Assembly (NCBI GenBank): GCA_016285415.1
Contig: JAEEQU010000042.1
Span: forward strand, 1-8,746
Length of the DNA: 8,746 bases
Direction: 5' to 3'
Source of the DNA: Alphaproteobacteria bacterium
Lineage (GTDB): Bacteria; Pseudomonadota; Alphaproteobacteria; Rs-D84
The position numbers were made by a program, and so were the translations under genes. Below are positions 1 to 5,730 of the stretch, in pieces (position 1 is the stretch's first letter; the number at the start of each line of letters is the position of its first letter). Below the pieces are notes generated by a model. That model worked only from the letters and a program-made list of their open reading frames with translations. It did not search any database and had not been told where the DNA came from.

Positions 1-430
1 GTTCTGCGGTGGTAAGCCCAGGTAACGCCACAACCTTAAAATCATAGTTAAAAAACCAACCAGGCTGGTCTAATCTGTTTTGAATATCGATATGTGCCCC
101 AGAATTATTCTCTATGGCAAAGGAAAGAATTTTGCATTGTTCAGCTGGCTTTTCACATGGGCAGCATCTAAAAGTTTGAGGATTTGGACCGATAATTTGA
201 AATCTCTTACCGAACGTAGTGAATATAGGTGCGTCCTTAATTACATTAGCCAAATTTTGCATTATATTGTCGCCGGTTAAAATCACAAAATTATCATTGC
301 CACTACAATAACCACCATGCCAACTTTTGTTTTTTACCTGAATGCCAGGAACATCATTTGTTTGTGGAACATTAAGCCACGCCAAAGTGTCGTCCAAACA
401 TTCTATAACTATTTTTTTCATTGGAATCAT
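1..430 (-). CDS. Small cysteine-motif protein, family member 6 (3' end outside window)
   Basis: I do not recognise this protein. The frame is open from an ATG at 430 to the window edge, giving 143 residues without a stop. The start is supported by AAGGA six bases upstream; a second ATG three codons on is less well placed. Residues 89-99 read RCCPCEKPAEQC (from Arg88), which gives C-x2-C-x6-C, followed by a hydrophobic helix-like stretch (KILSFAIEN). This is the same knuckle as in the five genes upstream. The first 85 residues are longer than in its relatives and unlike them. Near the edge, DFKVV looks like the beta strand that precedes the C-terminal C-x2-C in other members, so the missing end should carry that pair. 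The gap from the upstream gene is 40 bases with no terminator, so it probably belongs to the rpsP operon. Metal binding is inferred from the cysteine spacing; the function is unknown. Confidence 0.75.
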   Translation of the reverse strand, partial: MIPMKKIVIECLDDTLAWLNVPQTNDVPGIQVKNKSWHGGYCSGNDNFVILTGDNIMQNLANVIKDAPIFTTFGKRFQIIGPNPQTFRCCPCEKPAEQCKILSFAIENNSGAHIDIQNRLDQPGWFFNYDFKVVALPGLTTAE

Positions 431-470
431 GTTTGATCCTTTTTGCGTTATCATTTTTGTCTATTACGAT

Positions 471-650
471 TTATTTACTTTGGTTATGTGATGCAATTAG
501 TTTATTAAAACATTGCTCACAAATTCTACATGTCTCTACTGCCGCAACACCCTTGCGTTCCGCGATTATCGCGGGACATTCATCAGGCGTATAACAAAAT
601 TTACACGCATCCACCATCATTGGATATACAAATGTTTCAAACATAGTCAT
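471..650 (-). CDS. 59-residue cysteine-motif miniprotein, family member 5
   Basis: This is a short gene that a 60-residue cutoff would miss. Translation from the ATG at 650 starts MTMFETFVYP and ends HNQSK at the TAA at 471. The ATG overlaps the stop of the upstream gene (TAATG), which suggests translational coupling; a second ATG at 644 would give 57 residues. Cysteines lie at 16, 19, 25, 41, 44 and 47, that is C-x2-C-x5-C followed by C-x2-C-x2-C, so six of 59 residues are cysteine. It is the minimal form of the family: the two knuckles are joined by a short helix-like linker and the beta-strand segment of the longer members is missing. It ends in Ser-Lys like three of its neighbours. A zinc or iron-sulfur site is plausible, but nothing beyond the spacing shows it. 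The function is unknown. Confidence 0.75.
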   Translation of the reverse strand: MTMFETFVYPMMVDACKFCYTPDECPAIIAERKGVAAVETCRICEQCFNKLIASHNQSK

Positions 651-916
651 TACTTTGATCTTGATGCCATTTGTTTTTTTATGTACATGTTTTCACCGCG
701 CGGGCAATTTTCGCACATATGTTGAACCTTGGTCATCCATTCTTTCGGGTCTATTACAATACCGATGAATATTTTACGGTTCCATGGCCATTCCCATTTG
801 TATTCAACATTAATATCCAATGCCTTGGCCTCTGCAATTAGTGGGCAATTCCCAATTTTAAAACCGCACCCTGATTCAATACGCGCCAGGTTGTTGTTTA
901 TATAGATTTGTTTCAT
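650..916 (-). CDS. Small cysteine-motif protein, family member 4 (88 aa)
   Basis: Unrecognised small protein with four cysteines in two pairs: C17-x6-C24 (GCGFKIGNCP) and C68-x2-C71 (MCENCP). Between them lie a helix-like stretch (LIAEAKAL), a Trp-rich segment (EWPWN) and a probable beta strand (IFIGIVI). The N-terminus (MKQIYINNN) resembles that of the 72-residue member at 1176-1394 (MKDIIIND), which supports common descent. It has a C-terminal extension of about 15 residues after the second pair and ends in Ser-Lys. The ATG at 916 overlaps the upstream stop (TAATG), and AAAAGG lies about nine bases before it. There is no signal peptide or membrane segment, so it is probably cytosolic. Metal binding through the four cysteines is an inference. 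Confidence 0.8.
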   Translation of the reverse strand: MKQIYINNNLARIESGCGFKIGNCPLIAEAKALDINVEYKWEWPWNRKIFIGIVIDPKEWMTKVQHMCENCPRGENMYIKKQMASRSK

Positions 917-1152
917 TATTTAGAACCTTTTTCTTTGCATTGTTTGCATTTTGCATGAATTGCATCCAATGTTTTGATATAATCGTCACGTGCATCTTCA
1001 TATGATTTGGTTGGTTCCCATAATTGTTCATTTACAGATGGACGGAACAAATTTTGTTCTTTGGCCAAATAAGTGCGTACAGCGCAATTATCAACATTAA
1101 CACATTCTGGACAATTTTGATGAACCAAATATGTTGTAAATATAGTAAACAT
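916..1152 (-). CDS. Small cysteine-motif protein, family member 3 (78 aa)
   Basis: Unrecognised. Residues 14-23 (CPECVNVDNC) give C-x2-C-x5-C, the same spacing as in the 59-residue member. C69-x2-C72 (CKQC) lies near the C-terminus, and the protein ends KGSK. The middle is acidic and helical (SYEDARDDYIKTLDAIHAK) and the usual beta strand is not obvious. The ATG at 1152 has AAAGGA six bases upstream, a good ribosome binding site. It lies 23 bases after the upstream gene and overlaps the next start, so it is part of the same transcript. Five cysteines could form one four-ligand metal site with one spare, but this is inferred from spacing alone. Confidence 0.8.
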   Translation of the reverse strand: MFTIFTTYLVHQNCPECVNVDNCAVRTYLAKEQNLFRPSVNEQLWEPTKSYEDARDDYIKTLDAIHAKCKQCKEKGSK

Positions 1153-1175
1153 GGTTAATCCTTTATTGTAATGTA

Positions 1176-1394
1176 TTAATGGCTTTCTTTACCTTTGCAC
1201 ATAGCACATATTTGACAAAATACTTTGGATGTTTCTTTGGCTAATTCATCGGACGCAACAACAATTTCTACATTTTGCTTGTCTTCAAAATGCAACCCAT
1301 TTGTTACCGCGTATTTTATCTTGGAACATTGGCCCAGTGGCGCATCACAGCGCGCTTTTACAATTGTTTTATCATTTATAATTATGTCTTTCAT
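1176..1394 (-). CDS. Small cysteine-motif protein, family member 2 (72 aa)
   Basis: Unrecognised. The layout is clear: an N-terminal strand (MKDIIIND), C16-x6-C23 (RCDAPLGQCSK), a helix-like stretch (KIKYAVTNGL), a strand (VEIVVAS), a helix (DELAKETSKVF) and C60-x2-C63-x2-C66 (CQICAMC). It ends KESH rather than the Ser-Lys of its relatives. The ATG at 1394 follows AAGGGG with a spacing of about six bases. It is the member whose N-terminus best matches the 88-residue protein two genes downstream. With gaps of 21 and 23 bases on either side and no terminators, it sits inside the rpsP-rimM transcript. No secretion signal is visible. The function is unknown. Confidence 0.8.
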   Translation of the reverse strand: MKDIIINDKTIVKARCDAPLGQCSKIKYAVTNGLHFEDKQNVEIVVASDELAKETSKVFCQICAMCKGKESH

Positions 1395-1415
1395 GATTTT
1401 CCCCTTGTTATAATA

Positions 1416-1730
1416 TTATTTTGAATTGTTTTTGCATTTCGCGCAAAGATTTTTCAGATTCTTTTTTACGCGTTCAATTTCTTTTTCTGTCCCTTCTATG
1501 TTAATAGTTACGGTATCTGTGCGTGATATTCCATATTCTTTTTCTTCATCTTGGTGCGAATATTCTGGATTATAGAACTTACGCGCGATATTTCGTGCAT
1601 AGCAATGAATTGGATGTTCTGGGCATTCACGATCAATAACCATTTGTCCATTTACACAGAATAATTTATGCTCGTGAAAAACAGGTGTAACATCTTCGTT
1701 CAACATAATTACATCACCCGCGCAAATCAT
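1416..1730 (-). CDS. Small cysteine-motif protein, family member 1 (104 aa)
   Basis: This is the first gene of the cysteine array, directly after rimM. I place the start at the ATG at 1730 because GGAG lies six bases before it. An in-frame ATG at 1742, touching the rimM stop, would add four residues but has no ribosome binding site. In the 104-residue form C36-x6-C43 (CPEHPIHC) is followed by a basic helix (YARNIARKF). An acidic linker follows, then a strand (DTVTINIEG), a charged helix (EKEIERVKKNLKN) and C96-x2-C99 (CAKC), ending NNSK. Two further cysteines lie in the N-terminal region, and the histidines near the first knuckle (HPIHC, HEH) could also be ligands. Layout and terminus match the other members. 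The function is unknown. Confidence 0.8.
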   Translation of the reverse strand: MICAGDVIMLNEDVTPVFHEHKLFCVNGQMVIDRECPEHPIHCYARNIARKFYNPEYSHQDEEKEYGISRTDTVTINIEGTEKEIERVKKNLKNLCAKCKNNSK

Positions 1731-1742
1731 ATCATACTCCAT

Positions 1743-2207
1743 TTATTGTACATTTATAATTTTGTTTTCAAAGTCAACGGTGGCGCCACGAAACGCAACC
1801 ATATCGCCGTTGTCCATTTCAATAATGTCACCTGCACCAAAGTTTTGAAAGCATGCGACATGGCCAATTTCGGTACCATCACGAACCACGGCCATACCAA
1901 TTAAATCGGCCTGATAATATTCGTTTGGTTTAATTTTGGGCAGGTCTGCGCGATTAACAAATAATTCTGTCCCGCGCAGTGTTTCTGCCATATTTCTGTC
2001 GGAAATACCATCAATGCGTGCGATAATAACATTTGTGTTCGGCAACGTGCGCACAAAGTGCAAGGCATCGGGTGCAATGTTTATGCCGAAAACCGCCAAA
2101 TCTTTAAAATCTGACGGTTTTTCGGTAAATGTTTGAACACGCACTTCACCCCGTATTCCTTGGGGTGCGACAATTTTGCCAACCAAAATGTGTTTATCTG
2201 TATTCAT
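1743..2207 (-). CDS. rimM: Ribosome maturation factor RimM
   Basis: RimM binds ribosomal protein S19 and helps mature the head of the 30S subunit in the cytoplasm. The N-terminal RimM domain shows VGKIVAPQGIRGEVRV at residues 9-24, the family hallmark, and ends with LRGTELFVNRADLP (about 78-91). The PRC-barrel domain follows, opening with EYYQADLIGM (about 97-106). At 154 residues it is somewhat short for the family (usually about 165-180); the C-terminal barrel looks trimmed around GDMVAFRGATVDF. The ATG at 2207 lies inside the end of the upstream 81-residue gene (14-base overlap), with AAGG five bases before it, so coupling is likely. In most bacteria trmD follows; here the cysteine array follows instead. 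Confidence 0.95.
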   Translation of the reverse strand: MNTDKHILVGKIVAPQGIRGEVRVQTFTEKPSDFKDLAVFGINIAPDALHFVRTLPNTNVIIARIDGISDRNMAETLRGTELFVNRADLPKIKPNEYYQADLIGMAVVRDGTEIGHVACFQNFGAGDIIEMDNGDMVAFRGATVDFENKIINVQ

Positions 2208-2439
2208 GTACGCCTTGTGTTTTCAACAATTCGTCACGTATGCTTAAAATATACGACATTTCGTCAACGCGGTGATCACGTGCGTATTGCCGCATAAGTC
2301 CTAAATTCCACAGATAACTGTCGTAAATAATGCATTCTAAATACGGATCGTCAAACTTTACAGTATTAAAAACGAACCGCAACGCCTTGCGTGCCAGATA
2401 ATTCTGATAAGGACTATCTTTTACTTTTTTAGGTGACAT
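2194..2439 (-). CDS. Uncharacterised 81-residue protein between rpsP and rimM
   Basis: I do not recognise this protein. It is basic at the start (MSPKKVKDSPYQN), then mostly helical and rich in Tyr, Leu and Arg (for example YLARKALRFVFNTVKF and LIGHT-free helix DEMSYILSIRDELLKT near the end), with no membrane segment or signal peptide. It has one cysteine and so is not part of the cysteine family downstream. It starts 19 bases after the rpsP stop and overlaps rimM by 14 bases, which argues that it is expressed with both. The ATG at 2439 lacks a clear ribosome binding site. Its position suggests a link to translation or ribosome assembly, but that is inference only. Confidence 0.75.
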   Translation of the reverse strand: MSPKKVKDSPYQNYLARKALRFVFNTVKFDDPYLECIIYDSYLWNLGLMRQYARDHRVDEMSYILSIRDELLKTQGVHEYR

Positions 2440-2458
2440 ATTGTTGATTCTATATAAA

Positions 2459-2899
2459 TTATTCCGCGGCTGCTTCTGCTGCAGGTGCTTCTTCTGCTGG
2501 TGCTTCGGCTGCGGCCTTGGCGGCTGCTTCTGCGGCGGCTTTTTCTTCTTCTAACTTGGCCAATTTATCTGCTTTGTCCTTGATTTTCTGCATAGTTTTT
2601 TCGGACTTTTGATTTTTCTTGGTCTGATTTGGAATTTCGCGTTTTGCAACCAAACCGGCATTAGCCAAGAAACGATATACGCGATCCGAAGGTTTTGCAC
2701 CCTTGGACATCCATGTTTTGATTTCATCAATTTTCAAGGTAACGCGTTTTTCATCTGTCTTGGCAAGCATTGGGTCATATTTACCAACAACGCCAAGGAT
2801 ATTCCCAGAATTACGTGCATTACGTGAATCTGTAACAACAATGTGATAGTACGGACGTTTTTTTGCACCATAGCGCGCCAAACGAATAACAGTTGCCAT
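2459..2899 (-). CDS. rpsP: Small ribosomal subunit protein S16
   Basis: S16 is a 30S subunit protein that binds 16S rRNA and helps assemble the body of the subunit. The opening MATVIRLARYGAKKRPYYH and the following IVVTDSRNARNSG are the family signature. VYRFLANAGLVAKRE closes the core at about residue 91. The last 45 or so residues form a Lys-rich then Ala/Glu-rich tail (EEEKAAAEAAAKAAAEAPAE and onward), making 146 residues against about 80-90 for the bare family; such tails are common in Alphaproteobacteria. The start at 2899 is fixed by AAGGAG seven bases upstream. A further in-frame extension upstream has no support. It is the first gene of the long minus-strand operon. Confidence 0.97.
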   Translation of the reverse strand: MATVIRLARYGAKKRPYYHIVVTDSRNARNSGNILGVVGKYDPMLAKTDEKRVTLKIDEIKTWMSKGAKPSDRVYRFLANAGLVAKREIPNQTKKNQKSEKTMQKIKDKADKLAKLEEEKAAAEAAAKAAAEAPAEEAPAAEAAAE

Positions 2900-2948
2900 A
2901 TTTATACTCCTTTTGTAATAGAACTGTTTAAACCACAAAGAAAACCGC

Positions 2949-2976
2949 CATCAAGGATGAAACTCATCGGATGATG
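2949..2976 (-). other. Hairpin in the rpsP leader
   Basis: In the roughly 130-base leader between the rpsP promoter and its start, CATCA and GATGA pair with TCATC and TGATG. This forms two stacked 5-bp stems separated by a small internal loop, with a 3-base terminal loop. It could influence rpsP expression, for example by leader binding of a ribosomal protein, but no known element is recognised. It is not followed by a T run, so it is not a standard terminator. Confidence 0.4.
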
Positions 2977-3037
2977 TTCCTTATGCATACCGCATACAGG
3001 GTTTATTCAAATGGCAATCTTTGGGATTTGCACGGGC

Positions 3038-3066
3038 ATTATGTAACATAAATACACAAAAGTCAA
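3038..3066 (-). promoter_or_regulatory. Sigma-70 promoter for the rpsP-rimM operon
   Basis: On the minus strand, TTGACT (3066-3061) and CATAAT (3043-3038) are separated by exactly 17 bases; each box matches the consensus at five of six positions. The start of transcription would be near 3031, giving a leader of about 130 bases. The -35 box begins 14 bases after the pfk stop, so rpsP can be expressed independently of pfk. No terminator separates the two genes, so readthrough is also possible. Confidence 0.75.
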
Positions 3067-3079
3067 GCAATTCCGCAAA

Positions 3080-4159
3080 TTATTTCGTTTCGCCGATATA
3101 AATATTCATTGCAACTGCAACATCTAATAACGGGTCATCTGGTTCTATATACGCGTTTGATGTACACAAATCACGAATATTCGGATCGCGTGATAAATCA
3201 CCCGCCGCATAGAATTCCGACAATGGTACCGTCACACACTCGTTCCCACGCAATGCCGTCATAACATTGGTTTCGTTATTTTCAATTGCGTCCAATGCGC
3301 AGGTCGCCATTTTTGACGCCAAAATTCTGTCTGCCGCGGTTGTATCGCCGGCGCGTTGAATATAATCAGGAAATGCTGCACGGTTTTGAATACTCGCCGC
3401 GGTCAATTTACGTGAAATCATATCCGCCGGACGTCCCGAATGACCACGCAATGTAATTCCTTCGGACACCATAATAATACCATAGTCGCGTGGAACCGCA
3501 CGAATATGTTTAACCAATTTATCAATATCAAATTTTATTTCTGGAACCAAAATTGCATCGGCACCAACCGCGGTTCCGGCATTTAATGCCAACCGTCCAC
3601 AGTCGCGTCCCATTGCCTGAACAATGAACCAGCGATGGTGACTGCGTGCGGTCAATAACAATTGGTCGCAATAACGGGTTAATTCATTTACCGCGGTATC
3701 AAAACCGATAGTTTTATCGGTTAGTGGAATATCAAAGTCAATTGTCTTTGGAATACAAATCAGGGACAGGCCACTATAAATATCATGGTTTTTGTATGAT
3801 AGCGAAAAACTGCCGTTGCCACCAATTAAAACCAGTGCGTCCAATTTCAATTTTGCCAACGAATTTTTTAGCATCTTGTTAAATTGCGGAATTTTTCCAG
3901 TTTCGGCGGCATTTTCAAAATTCATCATACATGCATTGCCGTTGTGCAGAAAACTGCCTGCAATGCGCGCATTTTCCACTGGTATCGTATCAGTTGTCAT
4001 TTCAATTACATTTGGTGGGCATGTGCAAAGCCCATCTGTGCCATCAACAATTCCGTAAACCCGCCAACCGCGTTTTGTTGCACCCAATACAACGCGATTT
4101 ATCACACTGTTAAGACCGCTGCAGTCGCCACCGGTCGTCATAATTCCAATTTTTTTCAT
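3080..4159 (-). CDS. 6-phosphofructokinase-family protein with a divergent nucleotide site
   Basis: Phosphofructokinase fold, 359 residues, normally making fructose 1,6-bisphosphate from fructose 6-phosphate with ATP or PPi in glycolysis. Visible motifs: GGDCSGLN (10-17), IGGNGSF (112-118), PKTIDFDIPLTDKTIGFDTA (137-156), VQAMGRDCGRLA (180-191) and a VPE (205-207). The sugar-phosphate and catalytic residues are kept: Asp141 and Asp143 of TIDxD, MGR 183-185 and Glu207. The nucleotide side departs from the usual: GGNGS instead of GGDGS, TIDFD instead of TIDND, and no arginine in the segment GSFLHNGNA (68-76) where GTxLGSxR is expected. Gly116 would favour ATP, while Lys138 is typical of PPi-type and group III enzymes, so the phosphate donor cannot be settled. 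The ATG at 4159 has GGGGGA upstream; a TTG four codons earlier is unlikely. Confidence 0.88.
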   Translation of the reverse strand: MKKIGIMTTGGDCSGLNSVINRVVLGATKRGWRVYGIVDGTDGLCTCPPNVIEMTTDTIPVENARIAGSFLHNGNACMMNFENAAETGKIPQFNKMLKNSLAKLKLDALVLIGGNGSFSLSYKNHDIYSGLSLICIPKTIDFDIPLTDKTIGFDTAVNELTRYCDQLLLTARSHHRWFIVQAMGRDCGRLALNAGTAVGADAILVPEIKFDIDKLVKHIRAVPRDYGIIMVSEGITLRGHSGRPADMISRKLTAASIQNRAAFPDYIQRAGDTTAADRILASKMATCALDAIENNETNVMTALRGNECVTVPLSEFYAAGDLSRDPNIRDLCTSNAYIEPDDPLLDVAVAMNIYIGETK

Positions 4160-4181
4160 ATTTTCCCCCAATAACAGCCAA

Positions 4182-4190
4182 ATTATATCA
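4182..4190 (-). promoter_or_regulatory. Extended -10 promoter for the phosphofructokinase gene
   Basis: The minus strand reads TGATATAAT, a perfect TGnTATAAT extended -10. No good -35 box stands 16-18 bases upstream, as expected for this promoter type. The leader would be only about 15-18 bases before the ATG at 4159. It lies back to back with the promoter of the plus-strand operon. Confidence 0.65.
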
Positions 4191-4198
4191 TAAATAAG

Positions 4199-4228
4199 TT
4201 GACAAAGAAAGATTTTTTATGCTATTTT
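4199..4228 (+). promoter_or_regulatory. Sigma-70 promoter for the LysM operon
   Basis: A perfect -35 box TTGACA (4199-4204) is followed after 18 bases by TATTTT (4223-4228), with TG one base before it (4220-4221), an extended -10. Transcription would begin near 4235. The gene at 4270 has AAGGGGG just upstream of its ATG. Confidence 0.7.
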
Positions 4229-4269
4229 GTCTAATGACGAAAATAATACTCTGTCCAAGGGGGTAAAAC

Positions 4270-5430
4270 ATGGCAAATAATAATACCAATACTATCGGCA
4301 AAACAAAACGTTCCACTGATAATATGATAGATGATGCAATCGCGCAACAGGATAGTTGGCTTGCCCGCCGTCGCAATTTTACGCGTCGCTTTCTTCGTCG
4401 TCGCAACAGCGCAAATGAAACCGTACCTGTTGAGGCAAAACCAGTACCGACAAAAAGCGAACGCATTCGTGAGAAAAATCGTTCGGTGTTGCGTGAATAT
4501 TGGTTCCCAATTTTGTGCGCGTTTATTGTATTGCTGGTTACAATTTGGGTCGTATTCGCACATTCATCTGCACCAGACAGGGTTGTTGTGTTGGGCGCAA
4601 ATACAAAAAATAGTACTATTGAAACCGTGTCAAAAGACACGGTTAAAAAAATTCCTGAACCGACCGATATACCGACATTTGATATTGCACGCATACAACA
4701 GGACGGTTTGGTTGTAATGGCGGGGCGGTGGCAATCAAACAAAAGTGTTTCGGTATTGGTGAATAAAAAAATTATTACAACACAAAGAACCGATGAAAAT
4801 GGCGAATTCGTTTATACCACAAAATTCAAACCCGGAAATTATACCGTTTCTTTATTGGGTGTAGAATCCAAAACAAAATCCAAGGATAAATTATTCCTGT
4901 ATATTTCAGATGCCGATTATCGTAATTCTGTATCATTGCTTATGACACCCAACGGCAGCAAGGTTCTGCATTCCCCATCGGTGTTAAAAGATGGCGATTT
5001 AATCGTTTCAAAGATAGATTATTTGGATACTGGTCGCATCGTTGTAACCGGTAACGCATTGCCGCGGTTCAAAGTGTCTTTGTCATTAAATGATAAGTAC
5101 CTTGGCGAAGCACGTGTTTCTGATTACAGAAGTTTTGGCCTGGGCGCAGATGTTGGCGAATTGAAGTCAGGCAATGAATATAATCTGACTGTTCGTTTGC
5201 ACGATGATTCCGGTCATACGGTTGCAACGGTAAATCATAATTTTGTTATGCCCGAACCAACCGGCGATAGTGATACATACTATACGGTTCGTCGTGGCGA
5301 TTGTTTGTGGATAATTGCGAATAATTTCCTGCGCAGTGGTACACGGTTCACAATAATTGCGGAACGCAACAATATTGAAAATCCAGATTTAATTTATCCG
5401 CAACAACTGTTGCAGATTCCTATGAAATAA
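4270..5430 (+). CDS. Inner-membrane protein with Ig-like modules and C-terminal LysM domain
   Basis: This 386-residue protein probably sits in the inner membrane with a short cytoplasmic head and a periplasmic body that touches peptidoglycan. The N-terminal 75 residues are polar and very basic (RRRNFTRRFLRRRN at about 33-46). One membrane segment follows (about 78-97, FPILCAFIVLLVTIWVV), N-in by the positive-inside rule. An Ig-like module spans about 137-200 (GLVVMAGRW, ENGEFVYTTKFKPGNYTVSL) and a second about 246-328 (GRIVVTGNALPRFKVSLSLN). LysM covers 337-386 (YYTVRRGDCLWIIANNF, ending NPDLIYPQQLLQIP). This order matches a family widespread in Alphaproteobacteria. LysM domains bind the glycan backbone; no catalytic domain is visible, so a scaffolding role in the envelope is likely. 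It is the first gene of a three-gene operon. Confidence 0.88.
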   Translation: MANNNTNTIGKTKRSTDNMIDDAIAQQDSWLARRRNFTRRFLRRRNSANETVPVEAKPVPTKSERIREKNRSVLREYWFPILCAFIVLLVTIWVVFAHSSAPDRVVVLGANTKNSTIETVSKDTVKKIPEPTDIPTFDIARIQQDGLVVMAGRWQSNKSVSVLVNKKIITTQRTDENGEFVYTTKFKPGNYTVSLLGVESKTKSKDKLFLYISDADYRNSVSLLMTPNGSKVLHSPSVLKDGDLIVSKIDYLDTGRIVVTGNALPRFKVSLSLNDKYLGEARVSDYRSFGLGADVGELKSGNEYNLTVRLHDDSGHTVATVNHNFVMPEPTGDSDTYYTVRRGDCLWIIANNFLRSGTRFTIIAERNNIENPDLIYPQQLLQIPMK

Positions 5431-5442
5431 ATGGTGATGCCA

Positions 5443-5730
5443 ATGAGCGATGATAAAATCTTTTATGCAAAAGACAATAATGTTGGCAACATTGTTGATA
5501 CTCTAGAAGAAGATTGGACACTATTAGAAGAAAGATTTAATACTTTGGAAACCAAGGTTGTCACATTGCGTTGTCCCGATGTTTTGCAACGCATAAGGCA
5601 ACAACAACGTGTATTAAAAAAACAAAAACCAACGAAACAGGTATATCGTGCTGCGATGCGTGAATGGGAAAAACTGCAACAAGAAATACAAGAAGTTATG
5701 CAAAATCTAAATAAAGGCAATGCATTATGA
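5443..5730 (+). CDS. Uncharacterised helical, Gln/Glu/Lys-rich small protein
   Basis: I do not recognise this protein. The chosen start at 5443 (MSDDKIFYAKDN, 95 residues) has GGTGA five bases upstream. An in-frame ATG at 5431, immediately after the LysM stop, would add four residues. Two helical stretches are evident: an acidic one (NIVDTLEEDWTLLEERFNTL) and a basic to mixed one (VLQRIRQQQRVLKKQK, then AMREWEKLQQEIQEVMQNL), with heptad-like leucines and hydrophobics that suggest a coiled coil or helical hairpin. There is no signal peptide. It is coupled at both ends: it starts at the LysM stop and its TGA overlaps the next ATG (ATGA). Expression with the HNH-like protein suggests a shared role, which is unproven. 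Confidence 0.7.
   Translation: MSDDKIFYAKDNNVGNIVDTLEEDWTLLEERFNTLETKVVTLRCPDVLQRIRQQQRVLKKQKPTKQVYRAAMREWEKLQQEIQEVMQNLNKGNAL

Noticed and set aside
1..1742. Cysteine array as rubredoxins, ferredoxins or ribosomal zinc proteins such as bL36
   Set aside because: The spacing C-x(5,6)-C followed by a distant C-x2-C fits none of these; rubredoxin needs two C-x2-C-G knuckles and ferredoxins C-x2-C-x2-C-x3-C.
2900..2938. Thirteen-residue N-terminal extension of S16
   Set aside because: The S16 signature begins MATVIRL at 2899 with AAGGAG seven bases upstream; the extension covers that site.
4160..4171. TTG start for the phosphofructokinase, four codons upstream
   Set aside because: The TTG overlaps the G-rich ribosome binding site of the ATG at 4159, and the family normally starts just before the GGDxxG motif.
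4188..4742. Minus-strand open frame of 184 codons, antisense to the LysM gene
   Set aside because: It lies over a well-supported gene and its intergenic promoter, and shows no family features or ribosome binding site of note.
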